From a bacterium (GTDB lineage Bacteria > Eisenbacteria > RBG-16-71-46 > CAIMUX01): 64,000 bases of DNA. A model generated the notes under the pieces. It searched no databases. It had not been told where the DNA came from and saw only the letters and a program-made list of their open reading frames with translations. A program made the translations under genes and the position numbers. The stretch is from assembly GCA_030431975.1 (NCBI GenBank), contig JAUIHP010000004.1, positions 62,001 to 126,000 of the forward strand, written 5' to 3'. Positions 53,906 through 62,733 of the stretch are shown piece by piece. Every line of letters starts with the position of its first letter. The first letter of the stretch is position 1.

Positions 53906-55888
53906 ATGGGTAAGATCATTGGAATCGACCTGGGCACGACCAACTCGTGCGTGGCGGTCATGGAGGGCGGCGAGCCCACCGTCATCACGAATTCCGAGGG
54001 CGCGCGCACGACGCCGTCCGTGGTCGCATTCAAGAACGACGGCGAGCGTCTGGTTGGCGCCGTGGCCAAGCGCCAGGCAGTGACCAACCCGAAGCAGACC
54101 GTCTATTCCATCAAGCGTTTCATGGGACGCAAGCGGGACGAGGTCTCCACCGAGATGACCGAAGTCCCCTACGAAGTCGTTCCGGGGAACAACGGTCTGG
54201 CCAACGTTCAGATTGGCGACAAGACCTACTCTCCCCAGGAAATCTCCGCGATGGTTCTGCAGAAGATGAAGCAGACCGCGGAGGACTACCTCGGAGAGAC
54301 CGTGACCGAAGCGGTCATCACCGTCCCGGCCTACTTCAACGACAGTCAGCGTCAGGCGACCAAGGACGCGGGCCGTATTGCCGGTCTCGAGGTCAAGCGC
54401 ATCATCAACGAGCCGACGGCTGCGGCGTTGGCCTACGGTCTCGACAAGAAGAAAGACACCAAGGACTCGATGATCGCGGTCTACGACCTGGGCGGCGGTA
54501 CGTTCGACATTTCCATCCTCGAACTCGGCGAAGGTGTCTTCGAAGTGAAGGCGACCAACGGGGACACGCACCTGGGTGGTGACGACTTCGATCAGAAGAT
54601 CATCGACTGGCTCGCGGACGAGTTCAAGAAGTCGGACGGCGTCGACCTGCGCAAAGACGCGATGGCTTTGCAGCGTCTGAAGGAAGCCGCAGAGAAGGCC
54701 AAGATCGAACTCTCGACGACGGCCCAGACCGAGATCAGTCTGCCGTACATCACGGCCGACCAGTCCGGCCCGAAGCATCTCAACCTGTCGCTTTCCCGCG
54801 CCAAGTTCGAGCAGCTGGTCGACGATCTGATTCAGCGTTCGGTCGGTCCATGCAAGAAGGCTTTGGCCGACGCCGGACTGGATCCGTCCAAGATCGACGA
54901 AGTCATTCTTGTCGGTGGTTCGACGCGAATCCCCAAGGTGCAGGCGACGGTCAAGGAACTCTTCGGACGTGAACCGCATCGCGGTGTCAATCCGGACGAA
55001 GTCGTGGCCATCGGCGCCGCCATTCAGGGTGGTGTTCTGGCCGGAGACGTCTCGGACGTTCTCCTTCTCGACGTCGTGCCGTTGACTCTGGGAATCGAGA
55101 CGCTCGGCGGCGTTCGCACTCCGCTCATCGAGAGGAACACGACGATCCCGACGCGGAAGACCCAGGTCTTCTCGACGGCGAGTGACAACCAGACGCAGGT
55201 CGAGATCCACGTCCTGCAGGGCGAGCGCGAGATGGCGACCGACAACAAGTCGCTCGGTAAGTTCCAGCTCGTGGGAATCCCGCCGGCCATGCGCGGTATG
55301 CCGCAGATCGAGGTCGCGTTCGACATCGACGCCAACGGCATGCTCAAGGTCTCGGCACAGGACAAGTCGACGGGCAAGGAGCAGAGCATCGTCATCGAAG
55401 CCGGTTCCGGTCTCGACGACAATGAGATCGACCGGATGGTCAAGGACGCGGAGGCTCACGCCAGTGAGGACAAGAAGCGTCGCGAGTCCATCGATGCCAA
55501 AAACGAAGCCGATCAGCTTGTCTACAGCGTCGAGAAGGCGCTCACCGAGGCGGGTGACAAGGTCGACGCCGGTGAGAAGAGCCAGATCGAGTCCGCGCTG
55601 GCAGAGCTGAAGAAGGCCATCGAGGGTGGCGAGGCTTCGGCGATCAATTCGGCCAAGGAGAAGCTGATGGCCGCCTGGCAGCCGGTTGCCGCCAAGATCC
55701 ACCAGGCCGGCGCCGCGGAAGGCGCCGCTGCGGGCGGACCTGGAGCCGCCGGTGGTCCGGGCATGGATGGTGCGCCGGGTGCTGAGCAGGCGACCGGAAC
55801 GACCGGAGGCCCGGCTGGATCCGGAGGCGATGAAGGCCCGGTCGATGCCGAGTTCGAAGTCGTCGACGAAGGCAACAACAGCAAGTAG
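53906..55888 (+). CDS. dnaK: Molecular chaperone DnaK (Hsp70)
   Basis: A 660-residue Hsp70. The ATPase domain opens with [19 protein letters not shown] and includes [17 protein letters not shown] and [15 protein letters not shown]. The substrate domain begins about residue 390 ([16 protein letters not shown]), and a helical lid and a Gly/Ala/Pro-rich tail end in a short acidic [11 protein letters not shown], as in most bacterial DnaK. It refolds proteins with DnaJ and GrpE. grpE follows, but dnaJ is not within the window. ATG 53906 is preceded by AAGGA ten bases upstream. Confidence 0.98.
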   Translation: MGKIIGIDLGTTNSCVAVMEGGEPTVITNSEGARTTPSVVAFKNDGERLVGAVAKRQAVTNPKQTVYSIKRFMGRKRDEVSTEMTEVPYEVVPGNNGLANVQIGDKTYSPQEISAMVLQKMKQTAEDYLGETVTEAVITVPAYFNDSQRQATKDAGRIAGLEVKRIINEPTAAALAYGLDKKKDTKDSMIAVYDLGGGTFDISILELGEGVFEVKATNGDTHLGGDDFDQKIIDWLADEFKKSDGVDLRKDAMALQRLKEAAEKAKIELSTTAQTEISLPYITADQSGPKHLNLSLSRAKFEQLVDDLIQRSVGPCKKALADAGLDPSKIDEVILVGGSTRIPKVQATVKELFGREPHRGVNPDEVVAIGAAIQGGVLAGDVSDVLLLDVVPLTLGIETLGGVRTPLIERNTTIPTRKTQVFSTASDNQTQVEIHVLQGEREMATDNKSLGKFQLVGIPPAMRGMPQIEVAFDIDANGMLKVSAQDKSTGKEQSIVIEAGSGLDDNEIDRMVKDAEAHASEDKKRRESIDAKNEADQLVYSVEKALTEAGDKVDAGEKSQIESALAELKKAIEGGEASAINSAKEKLMAAWQPVAAKIHQAGAAEGAAAGGPGAAGGPGMDGAPGAEQATGTTGGPAGSGGDEGPVDAEFEVVDEGNNSK

Positions 55889-55963
55889 TCTGACCGACCC
55901 GGTCCGCGCACTCTACGGGATGCGCGGGCCGGTCACTTGCTTGAAACCTCGAGGCTTCGAACC

Positions 55964-56075
55964 CAACTTCGAACCTCGAAACCTCGAAACCTCGAAACCT
56001 CGAAACCTCGAAACCTCGAATCTTCGAAGACTCGAACTCCGAAACTTCGAACCCCGAAACTTCGAACTTCGAAAC
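55964..56075. repeat. 8-bp array and degenerate TTCGAA repeats between dnaK and grpE
   Basis: ACCTCGAA is repeated six times perfectly (55973-56020). Degenerate TTCGAA-containing copies lie on both sides. The array fills most of the 250-base gap and shows no reading frame. Confidence 0.93.
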
Positions 56076-56138
56076 CACGGGCCGTCGTGTCTCCGTTGGG
56101 GATGCGACGTTTTCGTAACAGGACGAGAGAGAGACGTC

Positions 56139-56891
56139 ATGGCGAAGGAATCCCCGGACCGATCGACACTGAACACCGATGTAGATGACATGGCTTCCTC
56201 CGGTGTCGACGGGATCGACACCGCAGGGAGCAAGGGCGACGCCAACAATCCTGAGTCGACGCAAGGCAACGCTCGTGGATCGTCGGCCGCCTCTGATGGA
56301 AGTGCTCCCGGAGGCTCAAAGAACGACGGCAAGAACGACGGCTCGGCCGCGGGTGGCCCCGCTTCTGCTGCGCAAAATGCCGCACGAGGTGAAACACTTT
56401 CCGAAGTTGGGGTCGAAGAGGGCGGTGAATCGGCCGATCCCGAACTTTCCGGCAACGAAGTCGCGGGTCAGTACCTCGATCAGCTTCAGAGACTACGAGC
56501 AGAGTTCGATAACTTCCGTAAGAGGACCGCTCGGGACAAAGAGCAGTGGTGGAGGCAGGCCAAGGCCGATCTCCTCACCGAACTTCTCCCGGTCCTGGAT
56601 GACCGCTCGCGCGCCGAGGCCTTTTCGGAGGCGCCCGATGCCGACGGTCTCCAGCAGATCCTCAAGAAGTTGGTCGAAACGCTAACTCAGCTCGGACTCG
56701 AAGCAATGGAGACCGAACCGGGGACGGCCTTCGACCCGGAACTGCACGAGGCGTTCATGACCTCTCCTTCGCAAGACGTCGAAGAAGGTCGAATCGTCAT
56801 CACGATGGAACCGGGTTACACATTCGAAGGCGAGATACTCCGGAGGGCCAAGGTTTCCGTTTCGTCGGGTCCGGCAACGGATGACGGGTGA
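56139..56891 (+). CDS. grpE: GrpE nucleotide exchange factor
   Basis: A 250-residue GrpE. A long low-complexity N-terminal region (about 1-105, Ser/Gly/Asp-rich) precedes the helical dimer (EVAGQYLDQLQRLRAEFDNFRKRTARDKE) and the C-terminal beta wing with FDPELHEAFMTSPSQD and ILRRAKVSV. It opens DnaK for ADP release. ATG 56139 lies after GAGAGAGA. The stop codon overlaps the GTG of the following NtrC-like gene by four bases, so grpE and that regulator are translationally coupled. Confidence 0.95.
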   Translation: MAKESPDRSTLNTDVDDMASSGVDGIDTAGSKGDANNPESTQGNARGSSAASDGSAPGGSKNDGKNDGSAAGGPASAAQNAARGETLSEVGVEEGGESADPELSGNEVAGQYLDQLQRLRAEFDNFRKRTARDKEQWWRQAKADLLTELLPVLDDRSRAEAFSEAPDADGLQQILKKLVETLTQLGLEAMETEPGTAFDPELHEAFMTSPSQDVEEGRIVITMEPGYTFEGEILRRAKVSVSSGPATDDG

Positions 56892-58345
56892 CGAAGCAAA
56901 AAGACAACAAGCCGATTGAGGTCTCGATCCTTGTCTCCGGTAGCGACCCTGCGTTGGCCGGCTGGGTACGACAGGGACTCGAAGGCCTCGGCCACAAGGC
57001 CGTCCACTACGAGTATCTCCCCGAAGCGAATTCTTTCGCTGACGACTTTGATCCCGACCTTGCCGTTCTCGATGAGGAAGACTCCCGCGAAGACTTTGTC
57101 CGTCGACTGAAGCGATTCAAAGACGCGTTTCCGCGGTGTCAGATATTCCTTCTGACGAAAGAGAACTCCACTCTCGGCCCACAACATCTGCGTCCGGTGG
57201 CCATTCGTCACTGGCTCTTCCGGCCCTTCGAAGCATCCGACCTGGTCAAGGTGTTGGGCGCTGCCGGGCGGTCACTGCAGAACCAGTGGCGCGAGGAACA
57301 TCGCCGCCGACTGACGTTGACGGGATTCGAAGCGCTTGTCGGAAGCCATCCGAAACTCAAGGCGGCTCTCGAGACCGCACGGAAAGTCGCGGACAGCCCA
57401 CAAACCAGTGTCCTCATTCTTGGGGAAACGGGTACGGGTAAGGGATTGTTGGCCGGTGCCATTCACGCAGAGAGTCCCAGGAGTAGTGGCCCGTACCAGG
57501 AAATCAATTGCGGAGCGATCCCGGGCGAACTCATGGAGTCGGAGCTCTTCGGTCATGTTGCCGGAGCGTTCACGAGTGCCAATACGGAGAAGCCAGGACT
57601 TCTCGAACTCGCGGATCGCGGTACCGCCTTTCTCGACGAGGTCGGCGAACTCGCCACGCCGCTGCAGGCCAAGATCCTGAAGTTCCTCGACGACGGAAGC
57701 TTCCGCCGCGTGCAGGGAACCGAGTCTCTCAAGGTCGACGTTCGCATGATCGCGGCGACCAACCGCGACCTCGAAACCGAGGTCCGGGAGGGGCGATTCC
57801 GACTCGATTTGTTCCATCGCCTGAATGTCGTCACCATCGCATTGCCCGCGTTGCGCGAGCGCGCCGAGGACATTCCCGCCATTGCCGACCACTATCTGGA
57901 AGCAGCTTCGTACCGTATCCGCGGAATGAAGCTGAAGTGGGCGCCCGATGCGATGGAAGCGCTCATGCATTACTCGTGGCCGGGTAATGTTCGCGAGCTC
58001 ATCAACCTGACCGAGCGAATGGTCCTGATTACGACCGAGTCGGACACGATTTCGGCCGAGGATCTGCCGCGCGCATTTTCGTCGCCGCAGTCTCTGTTCA
58101 TTCCCGACCCGGAGACCGGCGAGATTCGCGTCGACCTTCCGAAGGAAGGCGTTCCACTCAAGGCGGTGGAAAAGGCTTTGCTGGAGGCTGCTCTCGAACG
58201 AACGGACGGAAACGTCACCGAAGCGGCGCGTCTGTTGCGGATGAGTCGCGGAAGTCTGCGCTACCGGCTGGAGAAGTTGGGGCTGCGGGACAAAGCATCG
58301 CGCAGGCGCGGCCGTCCCATGCGGCGCCGCCGTCGTGCGGCGTAG
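56888..58345 (+). CDS. NtrC-like regulator with receiver-like domain, coupled to grpE
   Basis: A 485-residue sigma-54-type protein. The N-terminal domain (about 10-125) looks like a degenerate receiver: Asp62 in LAVLDEED may be the acceptor, but the invariant lysine is replaced by arginine (LFRPFE) and the acidic pair is absent. The AAA+ domain follows with Walker A GETGTGKG (179-186), an altered loop GAFTSA (226-231) and Walker B GTAFLDEVGEL. A Fis helix-turn-helix (NVTEAARLLRMSRGSLRYRLEKLGL) and a basic tail end it. GTG 56888 overlaps the grpE stop. A role in chaperone or stress control is suggested by position only. Confidence 0.88.
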   Translation: MTKQKDNKPIEVSILVSGSDPALAGWVRQGLEGLGHKAVHYEYLPEANSFADDFDPDLAVLDEEDSREDFVRRLKRFKDAFPRCQIFLLTKENSTLGPQHLRPVAIRHWLFRPFEASDLVKVLGAAGRSLQNQWREEHRRRLTLTGFEALVGSHPKLKAALETARKVADSPQTSVLILGETGTGKGLLAGAIHAESPRSSGPYQEINCGAIPGELMESELFGHVAGAFTSANTEKPGLLELADRGTAFLDEVGELATPLQAKILKFLDDGSFRRVQGTESLKVDVRMIAATNRDLETEVREGRFRLDLFHRLNVVTIALPALRERAEDIPAIADHYLEAASYRIRGMKLKWAPDAMEALMHYSWPGNVRELINLTERMVLITTESDTISAEDLPRAFSSPQSLFIPDPETGEIRVDLPKEGVPLKAVEKALLEAALERTDGNVTEAARLLRMSRGSLRYRLEKLGLRDKASRRRGRPMRRRRRAA

Positions 58346-58431
58346 AGCGGTTAGAACGGCCTAGAACGGCGAATCACAACGGAATGTTGGTCATGGGAGT
58401 GCCTGGCCTCTTCGAGGGGCCGGGTTCTTTC

Positions 58432-58551
58432 GTTGGGCTCGGCTGGGTTCTCTTATCGGGGCTAAGCCGGGCTCTTTTGTTGGGGCTCAACTGGGTTCTC
58501 TCGCTCGGGGCTACGTCGAGTTCTTTCGTCGGCGCTCAACTGGCACGTCTT
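58432..58551. repeat. 24-bp degenerate tandem repeat, five copies
   Basis: Five units of 23-25 bases begin GGGTTCT or similar and end in a GGCTC/GGCTA core. The array covers the gap after the NtrC-like gene and the last 30 codons of the Fur-family gene, so that protein tail is repeat-encoded. Confidence 0.75.
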
Positions 58552-59001
58552 GCAGATGCCGAAAATCTCGTGCATGTGATCGACCACCGAAAAGCCGAGC
58601 CGGTCACAGACCTCCTTCTGTACGGCCGCGATTCGGTCATCTTCGAATTCCTGAATCTGACCACACCGAATGCAAACGACGTGATCGTGATGATGTCGAC
58701 CGACCAACGATTCGTAGAAGTGCCGGTTGTGACCGAAGAGTGATTTCTGCAGGATGCCGCACTCTTCGAGCAGGGAGAGTGTGCGGTAGATGGTGGCTCG
58801 ACTGACGCGACCGTTTCGGTCGTGCACCGTTCGGATCAGATCCTCGGCTTCGAAGTGGCGTGGCGCGTGGAAGATCGCGGCCAGGAGCTCTTCCCGCTCG
58901 CGAGTGAAGCGGAGCTTCTTGTCGGTCAGGAACGACCGGAACTGGTCGAGAACCTGGTCGAAGGTTGGTTCGGTGTGGGGGTCTGTTGATTGCCTTCCCA
59001 T
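58462..59001 (-). CDS. fur: Fur-family metalloregulator
   Basis: A 179-residue winged-helix repressor of the Fur/PerR/Zur family. The DNA-binding part carries RFTREREELLAAIF and VSRATIYRTLSLLEECGIL. The dimerisation/metal part has HHHDHVVCIRCG and CKTC, which give the structural CxxC pairs and the regulatory HHxDH site. Iron, zinc or peroxide as the signal cannot be separated from sequence alone. The last 30 residues are rich in Glu/Arg/Pro and encoded by a 24-bp array, a tail longer than usual. A promoter (59032-59061) and a palindrome (59076-59088) upstream suggest autoregulation. Confidence 0.9.
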   Translation of the reverse strand: MGRQSTDPHTEPTFDQVLDQFRSFLTDKKLRFTREREELLAAIFHAPRHFEAEDLIRTVHDRNGRVSRATIYRTLSLLEECGILQKSLFGHNRHFYESLVGRHHHDHVVCIRCGQIQEFEDDRIAAVQKEVCDRLGFSVVDHMHEIFGICKTCQLSADERTRRSPERENPVEPQQKSPA

Positions 59002-59031
59002 GACTCGCCTCTGCTTGTGGACACATGGCCA

Positions 59032-59061
59032 AAGCTAGGGGAGGGGGAAGAAGGCCGTCAA
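59032..59061 (-). promoter_or_regulatory. Candidate promoter of the Fur-family gene
   Basis: On the minus strand TTGACG (59061-59056) and TAGCTT (59037-59032) are 18 bases apart, 31 bases before the start codon of the Fur-family gene. The -10 box is a three-of-six match. Confidence 0.45.
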
Positions 59062-59075
59062 TGCCTTGTTGAGAT

Positions 59076-59088
59076 ATTGAGACTCAAT
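59076..59088. promoter_or_regulatory. Palindrome ATTGAGACTCAAT, candidate Fur-family operator
   Basis: A 13-bp palindrome with a central A, extended to imperfect TGA/TCA ends, lies 15 bases upstream of the -35 box of the Fur-family gene. The 6-1-6 geometry is like boxes bound by Fur-family dimers. Binding is inferred, not shown. Confidence 0.45.
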
Positions 59089-59292
59089 AGTCAGGATTTC
59101 GCTGAGATTGCTCTCTGGGCCAAACCTCTGTCCGGGATGGGTTTCGGCCGTCCATTCCCGATTGCGCCCTCTGGGGGAGCGTGTTAGCGTCCGCCGGACG
59201 TCTTGAAGAAGGTGCCCGCGCACCCATGCGTCCGGTGCCGGGATGTCATCGCGCCAAAGTGCGCGGCCGTGACAATCAGTTTGGTGCGGTGT

Positions 59293-59386
59293 GGATCCGC
59301 GCGTCTTTGGATTCGCACGTCTTGGAGTAGCGCGTGTTCGGATTCGCGCGGTTTGGACTCAGCGCGATGCGGAGTCGCGCGTTGTG
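59293..59386. repeat. 16-bp degenerate tandem repeat, six copies
   Basis: Six units of 15-16 bases of the form GGATTCGCGCGTCTT lie in the 410-base gap between the Fur-family gene and the barrel gene. No gene is supported in this gap. Confidence 0.7.
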
Positions 59387-59411
59387 AACAGCGATGGTCA
59401 GGGAGGATCAC

Positions 59412-60128
59412 ATGTCTCGTTACCCTGAGTGCCGAACGGCAGCCTGGATGCTGACCTTCGGCTTGGGGCTCTTCCTCTGTGCATTCGTGGGGACCTCCTC
59501 GGCCGTAGCCCAGGGGGCCATCTCGGTTCAGGGAATCGCTTCCGATCTCTTCGACAAGTCGGCCGACGACTATGACGGAGGCCCCGGACTCGAGCTCTCC
59601 GGTTTCTATCGCATTCACAAGTTTCTCGACGTTCGCGCGAACGTCGGAGCGCGATTTCTTGAAGGCAACCAGATCGCGCAAATGGAGGGTCGCAGAGCTC
59701 CTGATCTCGGCGCCCGCTGGGGCGAACGCCCGGACAAAGCGCGAGTCATGCCCTTCACCGTGGACCTCATCGTCCGCGCCGAGCAGTGGTCGAAAGGCCG
59801 CTTCTGGGTCCCGTACGCCGGAGTTGGAATCGGCTTCTACGACGTCGAAGTGACCTACCTGCCCTCCCTGATTGGTGAGGAACCGCCGGAGACGGAAGGC
59901 TTCGCCCGAGGAGACGATCCCGACTCTCCCGTCGCCGAAGACACTCGGACCGCACGACTCTACAAGTTTGGCTGGAACGGCAAGGCCGGTGTCCGTCTCT
60001 ATCGCACATCCGGGATGTTCGTGAATCTCGAGTCCGCTGTGCACGGGATCGACACCGATCGACGCTGGCAGCCGATGTGGGATGTTTCCGTCGGAGTCGG
60101 CTTCCTGCTGCCGGTCGGCAAGAACTAG
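59412..60128 (+). CDS. Outer-membrane beta-barrel protein, unrecognised family
   Basis: A 238-residue exported protein with a signal peptide ending in AVAQ at about residue 35. The remainder alternates hydrophobic and polar residues in short strands and includes FWVPYAGVGIGFYDVEV, a glycine pattern seen in OmpA/OmpW-like eight-stranded barrels, and closes with WDVSVGVGFLLPVG. It is probably a small outer-membrane barrel; I do not recognise the family. ATG 59412 follows GGAGG by six bases. The SpoIID gene starts 64 bases after its stop and may be cotranscribed. Confidence 0.65.
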   Translation: MSRYPECRTAAWMLTFGLGLFLCAFVGTSSAVAQGAISVQGIASDLFDKSADDYDGGPGLELSGFYRIHKFLDVRANVGARFLEGNQIAQMEGRRAPDLGARWGERPDKARVMPFTVDLIVRAEQWSKGRFWVPYAGVGIGFYDVEVTYLPSLIGEEPPETEGFARGDDPDSPVAEDTRTARLYKFGWNGKAGVRLYRTSGMFVNLESAVHGIDTDRRWQPMWDVSVGVGFLLPVGKN

Positions 60129-60192
60129 AACGAGGACGAGGCCTGTCCACGACGAGTACTCCCAACCCCTGAGCCGCGAAGCAAGGGACCCC

Positions 60193-61632
60193 ATGAGAAC
60201 CATCGAGTATCAGGCCGCCGAGGTTGCAACGCAGACCCGACGTCGGTTGTCGGGTTGGCGGCTTCATCAGGTACTGTCGTCTTCGGTCATTCTCTTTGCT
60301 GCCATCTTCCTGGCGATCTTGCCGGAAGCGGCTCTTGCCAACGATCCGCCGATCATTCGGATCGGTATCGACACTCCGCTGGACAAGGTCACGATCAGTT
60401 CCGAATCCGACTGGTACATCGGCATCGACAACAGCGGAAAGGTTCCCGTCCGCGTCCCCGCTGGGCGGACTTGGAGTCTCCAAGCTCTCGGTGACTCAGA
60501 AATCGGTATCGAGGACGGTGATTTCCGCAAGCGCATCGACGAGACCCTGTACGTCTTTGTCTTACCCGCACGCGATGGCTCCTCGTCCGGCGATGCCGGG
60601 GCCGGGCGTGACGGACTTTCCGGTCGAGAGGTCGGTCGCGATTCCTACCGAGACGCAGGTCGAGAGTCGTCGGGTTCGCGCGGTGCCAGCTGGCGCGATG
60701 ATGCGACCCTGAAGGTGGGTTCGACTTCCTATCGCGGCGAACTCAAGATCTGGGCCCGTGACGGCAAGCTTTACGTGATCAACTACATCGACCTCGAATC
60801 CTATCTGCTGGGTGTCGTCCCGCTGGAGATCGGGGGGCAGTCGGCGGAGCGGTACGAAGCGATCAAGGCGCAAACCGTCGCAGCGCGAAGCTACACGCTG
60901 TCGATGTTGGGCCGTTGGGAACGCGAAGGCTACGACCTCAAGAGCACGGTCGAAGACCAGGCCTACGGCGGGTTCGATGCCGAGAACGAGCGCTGCACGG
61001 CGGCGGTTTCCGAGACGGAAGGCGTTGTCGCCGTCTGGAATTCGCAGCCCATTCGCGCCTACTACTCCTCGACCAGCGGCGGTCACACTGCGAGCCCGAG
61101 CGAAGTTTGGGAACGCGAGGACTATCCGTACTTACGTGCCGTTCGCAACAAGACCTCGAAGGTCGATGACTCCTTTTGTTCGATATCACCGTTCTACAAG
61201 TGGGAAGAGCTTTGGACGATCGATGAATTCGAGGCGATGATCGACCGCCAGCTGCCTCGCCAGGTTCCAAGTTGGAGTCGGAAGGAGTACGGCGCCTTCC
61301 GTGACATCGAGATCGTTTCCCGCAGCGAGTCGAAGCGTGTTGCCGACCTCGCGCTGCACTTCGAACGCGGAAGCGTCCATCTGCACGGCGACAAAATACG
61401 ATGGGCCGTACGACGTCCCGACGGCGGCGGGCTGCGCAGCACTCTGCTCGAGCGCGTCGGCGTTCTCAATCAGGGTGGTCGACCCACCCAGATCAAAGTT
61501 CGCGGCCGCGGCTACGGGCACGGCGTCGGGCTCTGCCAGTACGGTGCCATGCGCATGTCCGAGGTCGGCTACGACTACTCCCAGATCCTGCGCTTCTACT
61601 ACCGCGGGACCGAGCTGCGTCGGTACTACTAA
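60193..61632 (+). CDS. SpoIID/LytB-domain peptidoglycan lytic protein
   Basis: A 479-residue protein with an N-terminal membrane or signal segment (about 27-50). The SpoIID domain occupies about 180-475: ESYLLGVVPLEIGG (with the catalytic glutamate), EAIKAQTVAARSYTL, YYSSTSGGHTASPSEVW and the C-terminal GRGYGHGVGLCQYGA. SpoIID enzymes are lytic transglycosylases acting on stripped glycan strands; outside spore formers such proteins are presumed wall-remodelling enzymes. A Gly/Ser/Arg-rich linker (about 130-160) is poorly ordered. ATG 60193 follows AAGGGA. It joins the M23 and AmiC proteins as a third wall enzyme in the window. Confidence 0.88.
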   Translation: MRTIEYQAAEVATQTRRRLSGWRLHQVLSSSVILFAAIFLAILPEAALANDPPIIRIGIDTPLDKVTISSESDWYIGIDNSGKVPVRVPAGRTWSLQALGDSEIGIEDGDFRKRIDETLYVFVLPARDGSSSGDAGAGRDGLSGREVGRDSYRDAGRESSGSRGASWRDDATLKVGSTSYRGELKIWARDGKLYVINYIDLESYLLGVVPLEIGGQSAERYEAIKAQTVAARSYTLSMLGRWEREGYDLKSTVEDQAYGGFDAENERCTAAVSETEGVVAVWNSQPIRAYYSSTSGGHTASPSEVWEREDYPYLRAVRNKTSKVDDSFCSISPFYKWEELWTIDEFEAMIDRQLPRQVPSWSRKEYGAFRDIEIVSRSESKRVADLALHFERGSVHLHGDKIRWAVRRPDGGGLRSTLLERVGVLNQGGRPTQIKVRGRGYGHGVGLCQYGAMRMSEVGYDYSQILRFYYRGTELRRYY

Positions 61633-61648
61633 GCCGGCGTCGGCCCTA

Positions 61649-61666
61649 CTGGCCTCCCTAGGCCAG
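61649..61666 (+). terminator. Weak terminator-like hairpin after the SpoIID gene
   Basis: CTGGCCT and AGGCCAG form a 7-bp stem with the loop CCCT, 17 bases past the stop codon. Only a short T-containing stretch follows, so termination is uncertain. Confidence 0.35.
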
Positions 61667-61690
61667 GTTGACGTTTCCGGATCCCCAACC

Positions 61691-61725
61691 CAACCCTGCC
61701 CAACCCTGCCCAACCCTGCCCAACC
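61691..61725. repeat. 10-bp tandem repeat
   Basis: CAACCCTGCC is repeated three times perfectly from 61691 with a partial copy on each side, just upstream of the 61-bp array. Confidence 0.9.
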
Positions 61726-61780
61726 CAGCCGATAGCCGAGTTGCTGCACAGGTCCAGCGGGGGCGGATTACCGTTCTTTT

Positions 61781-62349
61781 GCACCCGCAGCGGGTGTGGT
61801 TCGCAGCATAGGCCCGGCGCGGGTGAGGTTATCGCGCATTCGTACCCGCAGCGGGTGTGGCTCGCAGCATAAGCACGGCTTGGGTGAGGTTATCACGCGT
61901 TTGCACCCGCAGCGGGTGTGGTCCGCAGCATAGGCCCGGCGTGGGTGGGGTTATCGTGCATTTGCACCCGCAGCGGGTGTGGTTCGCAGCATAAGCCCGG
62001 CATTGGTGGGATTATCGCGCATTTGCACCCGCAGCGGGTGCGGTCCGCAGCATAAGCAGGGCGTACGTGAGGTTATCGTGCATTTGCACCCGCAGCGGGT
62101 GTGGTTCGCAGCATAAGCCCGGCATTGGTGGGATTATCGCGCATTTGCACCCGCAGCGGGTGTGGTCCGCAGCATAAGCCCGGCGTGGGTGAGGTTATCG
62201 CGCATTTGCACCCGCAGCGGGTGTGGTTCGCAGCATAAGTACGGCGTGGGTGGGATTATCGCGCATTCGTACCCGCAGCGGGTGTGGTTCGCAGCATAAG
62301 CACGGCTTGGGTGAGGTTATCGCGCGTTTGCACCCGCAGCGGGTGTGGG
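61781..62349. repeat. 61-bp tandem array, nine copies plus 20 bases
   Basis: Units start at 61781 and every 61 bases up to 62330. Each begins with GCACCCGCAGCGGGTG or GTACCCGCAGCGGGTG. CACCCG-CAG-CGGGTG is a 15-bp inverted repeat, slightly broken in the GT units. The strings ACCCGCAGCGGGTG and CGCAGCATA are invariant in the nine full units; bases about 32-50 of the unit vary most. Units 4 and 6 are identical over 61 bases, and units 2 and 9 differ at two. The unit length is not a multiple of three, so the array is non-coding. Confidence 0.95.
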
Positions 62350-62524
62350 CTGGCCTGGTCATTTGCCTTGGTGGGGCCGTTGTCCCGCGGGGCCACAAGT
62401 CGTGGCACGAGCGCGCTGAGATGAATCCTCGGACCTAGCGTCTTTGGGTGGCACCGTATAAAGTGCCAAGCGGGGCAGGGAGCGCCCCGGCGCGCCAGAT
62501 CGACAGCAGGCCGATAACGGCAAC

Positions 62525-62656
62525 ACTGCCAAGACCGGCGGACCGGCAAGTCGTAGGGCCGGCAGGACGGCAGATGGCAAGGTCGGCAGGACAGCCCGGG
62601 ACCGGCGAGGTCGGCAGGCCGGCAAGACCGGCAGGCTGTCAAGGCACCGGCAACGG
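62525..62656. repeat. GC-rich short repeats of GGYCGGCAR type
   Basis: About ten irregular copies of a GGCCGGCAAG/GGTCGGCAGG/GACCGGCAGG motif lie between the 61-bp array and the GH3 gene. The cores are the same as in the repeat inside the subtilase N-terminus at 48 kb. No gene is supported between 61633 and 62733. Confidence 0.7.
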
Positions 62657-62733
62657 TCCTGGCGACGCACACGGGCGCTCCGATCGCAGCGAGACACGAC
62701 CGCAGTGGACAACCCGCTAGGAGAGCATCCGAC

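Noticed and set aside
55890-55935. Terminator between dnaK and grpE
   Set aside because: GACCG/CGGTC and GCGCA/TGCGC can pair but with a large asymmetric internal loop and no T-run.
61781-62349. CRISPR array
   Set aside because: The period is regular at 61 bases, but the whole unit is conserved, not just a repeat with unique spacers; units 4 and 6 are identical throughout, and no cas gene is near.
62195-62398. Minus-strand ORF through the 61-bp array
   Set aside because: The unit is 61 bases, so each copy shifts frame; the open stretch is a by-product of the repeat composition and has no ribosome site.
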